A stretch of 40,642 nt of DNA from contig DROQ01000135.1 of assembly GCA_011321845.1 (NCBI GenBank), forward strand, positions 1 to 40,642. Direction: 5' to 3'. The notes under the pieces were generated by a model that was given only the letters and a program-made list of their open reading frames with translations, searched no databases and was not told where the DNA came from. Origin of the DNA: Planctomycetota bacterium. Lineage in GTDB: Bacteria; Planctomycetota; UBA1135; GCA-002748355. Of this stretch, positions 35,682-40,642 are shown in pieces. The number at the start of each line of letters is the position of its first letter. Position 1 is the first letter of the stretch. Made by a program: the position numbers and the translations under genes.

Positions 35682-38294
35682 ATGAACCTCGCCCAGCTTC
35701 CACCTCTCTTTCTCCTTCCCCTCCTCTTCACAGCATGCAGTGGGGGCAGCTCGAGCCCTGGAGGCAACCTGAAGCGCCCCGATCTCCCCGGCAATTTCCA
35801 GAATCGCTCCACCTATCTCCTGCAACCGGGGATCCAATATCTGCAGGCCTCCGAGCAACCGATCTGGGACTGGACCCAGCACGAACTGAGCGTGGCAAAA
35901 CCCCTCCCCTCTCGCAACTTCGATGTCGGAACCCTGCTGGTGGGAGACGACGCGGCCCCTTTCAGCGCCCGGATCACCGCCGTCCTCAGCTCCACTCCTC
36001 CCCTGCGTTTCAAAGTCGAAGCCCTGGACCTCCACCAAATGCTGTCCACCGGGGACATCGACTTTCGTTTCACTCCCGATTGGAGGAAGGCGAGCCAGGC
36101 CCCCGCCCCCTCCGGTGGCTCCCAGATCCTTCCTGACGGAACCATCGCCTTCGACAACTACATCCTCGCCGACCTTTCCATCGACGGAGAAGGAAAGATC
36201 GCTCCCGACAACAGCATCCTCCTCAATTCCCCTTACTTTCAGAAGCAACGAAAGCTGGAAAGGATCCAGACCCAACAGATCCGGAACGGGCACATCCGGA
36301 TTACCCTGACCAAGGGTCTCCTGCGGATCGCCCCCACGGGCGAGTATCGCTTCCAAAAACTCGCCACTCCCTGGGACGCCCGGGCCCAGGTCTCCTTCGC
36401 CTTGACCCTCCTCTACCGCTTTCAGATCCAGCTGGATACCAGCGGTCCGATGGAATTGGCCCTCAAGGACGAACTCCTGAAACCACTCCGTGTCTCCATC
36501 CCTTTAACCGGACTCAAGGCGCGTTTGGAACTGCGCGTCCCACTGGATCTCGCCTTCAAGAGCAGCTCCAAGACCAAGACCCGTTTTCTCTTCGGGCGGG
36601 AGCGCGAGCTGCGGGTGAATCTGGACTTCGACCCCAGCAGGACCGGGGAACCTTTCCGCAAGCAAAGCTCCCTGCTGGCCTTCAGCGAACTCAAAGACAT
36701 CCAGTGGGACGAAAAGGGCAAGGTATCCGGCGCATGGTCCATTTCCCCCCACTGCCAACTCTCCTTCTTTGAACAGAGAGGTCCCTACCTCGCCTTCGAT
36801 CTCTTCGCCCGCAACCAGGTAGGCATTCCCTGGGGTCCCGACCCCAACGACCTCGTCATCGGTTTCTCGGGCCGGTCCGGAATCGAGTTGGGGAGCAGTC
36901 TGACTCCCCCCTTCCTCGGCATCAAGCAGATGGACAGCCCCCAGCTCTTCGCCGAGATGAAGGGGTTCGACCTTCTCGGCCCCCGGGGGAACCCACCCCC
37001 CAACACTCCTCCCCAGGCCCTGGACTTCCAAGCCCTCGTCCCTGGAGGGGGAGGAATCCTCAAGCTCAAGGGACAGGACCTCAACGGGGATCCTCTCCTG
37101 TACAAGATTTTGCGCCAGCCGGATGGCGGGATCCTGAGCATCCTGGACAACCACCAAGGGAGCTTGGTCTACACTCCCAAGGACAGCTTCCTCGGTGGAG
37201 ACAGCTTCCGCTATTCCGTGTTCGATGGCAAACAACAAAGCGAACCCGCCGAAGTTCAGATCATCGTCCAAAAGGGGAGCGCTCCCCAACCCAACTTCTT
37301 CTACAGCAGCAAGGCAAGGGAGATCCGGGTCGACGCCACGACGAGCAAGGACGCGGAAACTCCCTCCGACCGACTCCTCGTCCGTTGGGACTGGACCAAC
37401 GATGGAACCTGGGACACCGAGTGGCTCGATGTCAAAGAGGCCATCCATGTCTATCCGAGCCCAGGCTCCTACGTCGTCAAACTCCAGGTCATGGACAGCG
37501 ACCGGATGACAAGCTCTCTCACCCAAACCGTCCTCATCGGGACCCAGTTCACCGGCTCCAAAACCATCGTCAACTCCCTGGGAATGACCCTCAGGCTCAT
37601 CCCCGCCGGGACCTTCTGGATGGGAAGCTTCAGCACCGAACCCGGCCGAGACCCCAAGAACGAGGAGAGGCACAAGGTCACCCTCACCCAACCCTTTTAC
37701 ATCGGTGAAACCGAAGTAACCCAAGCCCAGTGGACCTCCCTCATGGGGACCCAACCCTGGAAAGGAAAGAGGCACAGCAAGGAGGGACCGACCTACCCCG
37801 CCTGCTACATCAGTTGGGAGGACGCCGTCGCCTTTTGCGAGGCCTTGTCCAAGAAGGAGGGGGTCCTCTACCGCCTCCCCACCGAAGCGGAATGGGAGCG
37901 TGCCTGCCGTGCCGGCACCAACACCATCTACTCCTTTGGGGACGACGACCAGATCCATACCGGCCTCCGGTCCCACGCATGGTTCTTCCGAAACGCCTGG
38001 GACCGGCTCGGAGGCTATGGCAACCCCCACATGGTCGCCAAAAAAACCCCCAATCCCTGGGGGCTTTTCGACATCCATGGAAACGTGTCCGAACCCTGTT
38101 CGGACTATTTCGGTCCCTACCCCAAAGGTCCCCAGACCGACCCCAAAGGCCCGGCAAAAGGAAAATACAGAGTCTATCGCGGAGGAGACATTCTCTCCCT
38201 GGCAAGCGCTTGCAGGTCCGCCAGCCGGGCCCCCTGGTCCTCCAATTACCGCTATTTCCGCTTGGGTCTCCGTGTCGTTCGTGTGGCCCGCTGA
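35682..38294 (+). CDS. large lipoprotein with cadherin-like, PKD and FGE-sulfatase (SUMF1-like) domains
   Basis: An 870-residue exported lipoprotein with lipobox LFTAC (Cys19). Residues 25-430 are a beta-rich region without a recognised family. Residues about 443-530 look cadherin-like (LVYTPKDSFLGGDSFRYSVFD), about 540-620 form a PKD domain (VRWDWTNDGTWDTEWLD, GSYVVKLQVMDSD), and 630-868 an FGE-sulfatase domain (LIPAGTFWMGS, GETEVTQAQWTSLMG, RLPTEAEWERACRAGT, DIHGNVSEPCSD, GLRVVRVAR). The copper-binding cysteine pair of true FGEs (C-x4-C) reads Ser839-x4-Cys844 in ILSLASACRSAS, so a formylglycine-generating activity is doubtful. It lies 100 bases after the sulfatase. A binding or structural role at the cell surface is more likely. 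Confidence 0.85.
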   Translation: MNLAQLPPLFLLPLLFTACSGGSSSPGGNLKRPDLPGNFQNRSTYLLQPGIQYLQASEQPIWDWTQHELSVAKPLPSRNFDVGTLLVGDDAAPFSARITAVLSSTPPLRFKVEALDLHQMLSTGDIDFRFTPDWRKASQAPAPSGGSQILPDGTIAFDNYILADLSIDGEGKIAPDNSILLNSPYFQKQRKLERIQTQQIRNGHIRITLTKGLLRIAPTGEYRFQKLATPWDARAQVSFALTLLYRFQIQLDTSGPMELALKDELLKPLRVSIPLTGLKARLELRVPLDLAFKSSSKTKTRFLFGRERELRVNLDFDPSRTGEPFRKQSSLLAFSELKDIQWDEKGKVSGAWSISPHCQLSFFEQRGPYLAFDLFARNQVGIPWGPDPNDLVIGFSGRSGIELGSSLTPPFLGIKQMDSPQLFAEMKGFDLLGPRGNPPPNTPPQALDFQALVPGGGGILKLKGQDLNGDPLLYKILRQPDGGILSILDNHQGSLVYTPKDSFLGGDSFRYSVFDGKQQSEPAEVQIIVQKGSAPQPNFFYSSKAREIRVDATTSKDAETPSDRLLVRWDWTNDGTWDTEWLDVKEAIHVYPSPGSYVVKLQVMDSDRMTSSLTQTVLIGTQFTGSKTIVNSLGMTLRLIPAGTFWMGSFSTEPGRDPKNEERHKVTLTQPFYIGETEVTQAQWTSLMGTQPWKGKRHSKEGPTYPACYISWEDAVAFCEALSKKEGVLYRLPTEAEWERACRAGTNTIYSFGDDDQIHTGLRSHAWFFRNAWDRLGGYGNPHMVAKKTPNPWGLFDIHGNVSEPCSDYFGPYPKGPQTDPKGPAKGKYRVYRGGDILSLASACRSASRAPWSSNYRYFRLGLRVVRVAR

Positions 38295-38353
38295 AGCGCC
38301 CATGCCAGGGAGCCCAGCTCCCCCCCTAAAACCTGGAACGTGGATCGACCATG

Positions 38354-38388
38354 ACTCTCGGGCTCCTTCGAGAGAAGGGTCCGAGAGT
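38354..38388. terminator. two-tier hairpin between convergent genes
   Basis: ACTCTCGG (38354-38361) pairs with CCGAGAGT (38381-38388); inside it CCTTC pairs with GAAGG around a GAGA (GNRA-type) tetraloop. It lies 60 bases after the lipoprotein stop and 45 bases after the end of the protease gene on the other strand, the right place for a bidirectional terminator. No clear T-tract follows on either strand. Confidence 0.5.
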
Positions 38389-38402
38389 TCGGCTGGAGGC
38401 TT

Positions 38403-38424
38403 CCATCGGAAAAAGCATCGATGG
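38403..38424 (-). terminator. second hairpin after the protease gene
   Basis: CCATCG (38403-38408) pairs with CGATGG (38419-38424) around a GAAAAAGCAT loop, just beyond the protease stop on the minus strand. With the larger stem beside it this forms a double terminator region between the two convergent genes. Confidence 0.4.
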
Positions 38425-38432
38425 GGAAGGGG

Positions 38433-39935
38433 TTAGCGGAGCCCCCCAATGACGCCTTCTGCGCCATTGGAGAGAACCAGGCCCAAACGATTGGCGCGGG
38501 AATCGAGACTGAGGACCTGATTGTAGAAGCGAATGCCGAGGAGGCGCTTGTCGTTGGGGATGGCCTGGTTGAATTGGGCCTTGCCCGAAACGACGGAGAG
38601 GGGTGCGGCGTAGAGGTCGAAGGAAACGAGAACGGAACAGCCTGGAGCCCCGGCTCCGGTAAGAGAAAAGGGGAGGGTGAGGCCGAGCCACTTGCTCTTG
38701 GAGCTTCCAAACATCAGCCAGGAGCTTCCTGGAAGGTTGGTGGCGCTGACCTTGAGCGCCCCTCCGAGTTCGGGGGTTTGCACCTTGACAAGGCTTGGGA
38801 TCCCCGCCGTCCCCGAGCAGCCTTTGCCGAATGGTTGGTAGATGGCGAGAACGACCTGGTTCAGGACCGCCTGGATCGCCTTTTGGAGATCGCTGCGGTC
38901 CACCCTTGTCCCATAGTTGAAGCTGGTCGACCCGCTGCTTCGGCAACCTCCGTGGGTGTGGATGCCGACCGCGTGGCCGGTGGCCTCATCGATCACGGGA
39001 GAACCCGAGTTCCCTCCGGTGGTGTCCACACGGTATCCCAGATAGGTGCTGGCGACCCGCACCAGGGGTCCGAAATGGGTTTGCTGGGTCTGACTGCGGG
39101 GCCTGTTCACATAGGAGACACCGTGCCCCGTGATCCGGATGTTTCCCTTGGAGGGGATCTTGCCCAGCTTGAACCAGGAGCCCTGCTTCTCTCCCGGGTA
39201 GAGGCCCGTGTTGCTGTTCCGGACCACCCGAAACACCGACCAGTCCCTCCCGACACCGGAGCTGAGGCGAAGAACGGAGCTTGCGACGTAGGCGTACTGG
39301 TCCTGAGGGCCTGGCAAGCGGATCCTCCCCGAGGAGGAGGAGAGAGGCACGTTGAAGTGCATCATCTGCCTCGTGTTCCTGGTGCAGTGCCCGGCGGTCA
39401 ATCCGGCATAGGCCGAAATCAACCAGGTCGTGCATCCTGTCGGATACTGACGGGCGACCCTGGGATCCTTGCTGGGTTTCCGATCGTCCGTCGGCCCGCA
39501 AATGGTCGTCGGTCTCCCCGGGGATGGGATGGTCCCGGCTTCGGCGAACCGAACCAGGACCCGGTTTCCGAAGGTCCGGCCCGCGGCGAGGAGATCCAAC
39601 CGGACCGAAGAGCCATTGAAGAAAGCGGAGAGATAGGCGTAGTCGGAGAGGCTTTTCGCCTGGAAGAACTGGACCGCCCCATCTTCGATCGAGGTGATCC
39701 GGAGGATGCTCTCTCCTTCCAGCCTGGTCCGCTTGTCGAACTCGAGGCGAAGCCAGAGGGCTCCAGGAACCTCGATCGTCTGGCTGTAGATCCGTTTAGG
39801 AAGAAGCAAGGGATTGGCCCGGACACCGGAATCAAGATGCAGGGGCACTTTTTTGGAAGGATGCTGAACGACTTGCGCCGCGAGAGAAGGAACGAAACAG
39901 GCAAAGAGAATCAAAGATCGAAAACAAAAGCTCAT
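38433..39935 (-). CDS. secreted trypsin-like serine protease with C-terminal beta domain
   Basis: A 500-residue secreted protein. The ATG at 39935 has CAGGAG eight bases upstream and starts a signal peptide (SFCFRSLILFACFVPSLAA). Residues 30-135 are a beta-rich prodomain or carbohydrate-binding-like module. The S1 peptidase domain shows the full triad: His183 in LTAGHC, Asp231 in GRDWSVFRV, Ser310 in TTGGNSGSPV. Residues about 368-500 are a C-terminal domain with GKGCSGTAGIPSL, GAPGCSVLV, GIRFYNQVLSLDSRANRLGL and a final SNGAEGVIGG, a pattern I know from many exported Planctomycetota proteins, where it may serve sorting or anchoring. It appears monocistronic. Confidence 0.85.
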   Translation of the reverse strand: MSFCFRSLILFACFVPSLAAQVVQHPSKKVPLHLDSGVRANPLLLPKRIYSQTIEVPGALWLRLEFDKRTRLEGESILRITSIEDGAVQFFQAKSLSDYAYLSAFFNGSSVRLDLLAAGRTFGNRVLVRFAEAGTIPSPGRPTTICGPTDDRKPSKDPRVARQYPTGCTTWLISAYAGLTAGHCTRNTRQMMHFNVPLSSSSGRIRLPGPQDQYAYVASSVLRLSSGVGRDWSVFRVVRNSNTGLYPGEKQGSWFKLGKIPSKGNIRITGHGVSYVNRPRSQTQQTHFGPLVRVASTYLGYRVDTTGGNSGSPVIDEATGHAVGIHTHGGCRSSGSTSFNYGTRVDRSDLQKAIQAVLNQVVLAIYQPFGKGCSGTAGIPSLVKVQTPELGGALKVSATNLPGSSWLMFGSSKSKWLGLTLPFSLTGAGAPGCSVLVSFDLYAAPLSVVSGKAQFNQAIPNDKRLLGIRFYNQVLSLDSRANRLGLVLSNGAEGVIGGLR

Positions 39936-40097
39936 CGAGGAATCTCCTGAAAGAAACAAGAAGGGAGTGGGACTCCCTGATTTTGCTCCATTCCAGGAGA
40001 AAGAGGAAGCAAAGAGCTGGGAATTGGTAGGGGATGGAGACTCTCCCCATCCGTTTGAAAGATTCAACTGCCCCACCAAATCCTGGAGGTTTTTCCT

Positions 40098-40307
40098 CTA
40101 GTTGGAATTTTCCTTTGCGATGGCGGTCCATTCCTCGTCTTGAGCCGCGGTTCCCTTGAGATTCTGATTTATGTGGAAGACCAAAGCACTTTTTTATTCC
40201 ACACCCTGAGCTTGTTGGAAGGAGCCGTTGCTGATCTCCTTCAAAACCTCGTTGACCTACTTGGTTCCTTCGACCATCTCGATAGAAGTCTCGTTGACCT
40301 GGGTCAT
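40098..40307 (-). pseudogene. relic of a methyl-accepting chemotaxis protein signalling domain
   Basis: Minus-strand 40307-40098 reads MTQVNETSIEMVEGTK, stop, VNEVLKEISNGSFQQAQGVE, stop, KSALVFHINQNLKGTAAQDEE and WTAIAKENSN. This matches the conserved tip of MCP cytoplasmic domains (VNEVLxEIxxxSxxQAQGVEQIxxALxxINQxxQxTAAxAEExAAxAEE). The first stop (TAG at 40257-40259) stands where glutamine is expected and the second (TAA at 40194-40196) likewise, so the fragment is inactivated. Neither the ligand-binding end nor the C-terminus is recognisable nearby. The remainder of 39936-40097 has no gene. Confidence 0.75.
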
Positions 40308-40389
40308 GAGTTAGGAGTCTGTCGGACTCAACCTCTCAAGCTCAGCTTTTCTTTCCCCTCCCACCAGCCCGCTCCCTTTCTCCGCCCGG

Positions 40390-40462
40390 CTCGGAATCCT
40401 CCAAGGGCTTTGGCCTCAGGCGCCTTCGGCGAAGTCGCCCAAAGCCCTTGGAGGATTCCGAG
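40390..40462. repeat. long palindrome with conserved core, copy B
   Basis: The 24 bases at 40390-40413 are the exact reverse complement of 40439-40462. The inner 25 bases contain GGCGCCTTCGGCG, which can itself form a small CGCC-TTC-GGCG hairpin. The core at 40409-40444 matches copy A (5824-5859) in 30 of 36 positions, whereas the outer arms are unrelated to those of copy A. Flanking sequence shows no gene on either side within 80 bases, so here it is not an obvious terminator. Confidence 0.85.
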
Positions 40463-40642
40463 TTCTGCCCAAACCTTTCAGGAGCTGCCCCCTCCTCAAA
40501 CCTTCAATCCTCCATGGGGACCCTCGTGGAAGCCCATCACAAACAACTTCTTCTCCTCCCCCCAAACCTCCCCCTACCTTCCGGGTGGGATCCCCAAAGA
40601 CGCCATCTCCCCCTTCATCCTCCAGGCCATGGAGTGGATGGA
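40463..40642 (+). other. right edge: open frame without a clear start
   Basis: From about 40463 to the window end one plus-strand frame stays open and reads protein-like near the edge (PWGPSWKPITNNFFSSPQ, LPGGIPKDAISPFILQAMEW). No start codon with a ribosome-binding site is visible; the first in-frame ATG is at 40629. A second frame from the ATG at 40515 is also open but looks low-complexity. It may be the beginning of a gene beyond the window, a relic, or chance. Confidence 0.25.

Noticed and set aside
36504-38303. 599-residue antisense open frame over the FGE-domain lipoprotein
   Set aside because: Shadow of a gene with clear PKD and FGE motifs; low-complexity Gly/Val/Asp composition.
1-40642. 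tRNA, rRNA and CRISPR features
   Set aside because: No T-loop/anticodon arrangement, ribosomal RNA landmark or regularly spaced direct repeat array was found; the only tandem array is the 74-bp repeat without spacers.

Overview
This is a GC-rich, gene-dense bacterial chromosome segment with about 30 protein genes, no rRNA or tRNA, no CRISPR array and no intact mobile element. Several genes point to a Planctomycetota-like bacterium, possibly a deep-branching lineage: a trypsin-like secreted protease with a C-terminal secretion-type domain I associate with that phylum, an FGly-type sulfatase next to a large lipoprotein with cadherin-like, PKD and FGE-sulfatase domains, two other lipoproteins/porins, and the relic of an ELWxxDGT-repeat protein. 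This is an inference from gene content; no 16S or marker phylogeny is possible here.

Layout. 1-171: a 74-bp tandem repeat that enters from the left edge. 224-4262 (+): a tightly packed sugar/cell-surface cluster (family 2 glycosyltransferase, UGM/protoporphyrinogen-oxidase-like flavoprotein, two SAM methyltransferases). 4407-5666 (+): an outer-membrane porin. 5667-9000: a looser zone with a covarying palindromic element, a small membrane protein, a lipoprotein with the relic of a paralogous C-terminus behind it, and a second membrane protein. 9088-11840 (-): NhaA antiporter and a YfdX-family exported protein. 12002-18334 (-): a formate dehydrogenase operon (fused NuoE/NuoF-type diaphorase, then a Cys-type molybdenum catalytic subunit) coupled by a GTGA overlap to an exported alpha/alpha-toroid protein. 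Divergent from it (18501-20897, +) are a membrane sensor kinase and FdhD, the sulfurtransferase needed to activate formate dehydrogenases.

21079-26051 is the most unusual block: a Roadblock/LC7 protein, a soluble PAS histidine kinase, a di-iron metallo-beta-lactamase-fold (ODP/flavodiiron-like) protein, a response regulator with a DUF4388/PATAN domain, and a CpaE/TadZ-like ParA-family protein with a degenerate Walker A motif fused to a second Roadblock-like domain. The last four run with overlaps or short gaps. I read this as a possible oxygen- or redox-responsive two-component system wired to a small-GTPase/polarity-type output; the combination is not one I recognise as described.

26298-31453 (-): S9 prolyl-oligopeptidase-family peptidase, YidC insertase, metallophosphoesterase. 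31547-35581 (+): parvulin PPIase, MiaA, RsmG and sulfatase, each overlapping the next by four bases, followed by the large FGE-domain lipoprotein. 38433-39935 (-): the secreted protease. The right end holds the stop-interrupted relic of a methyl-accepting chemotaxis protein, a second copy of the palindromic element and an open frame running off the edge. Three gene relics (lipoprotein C-terminus, ELWxxDGT repeat, MCP tip) show that intergenic space here is partly decayed coding sequence.
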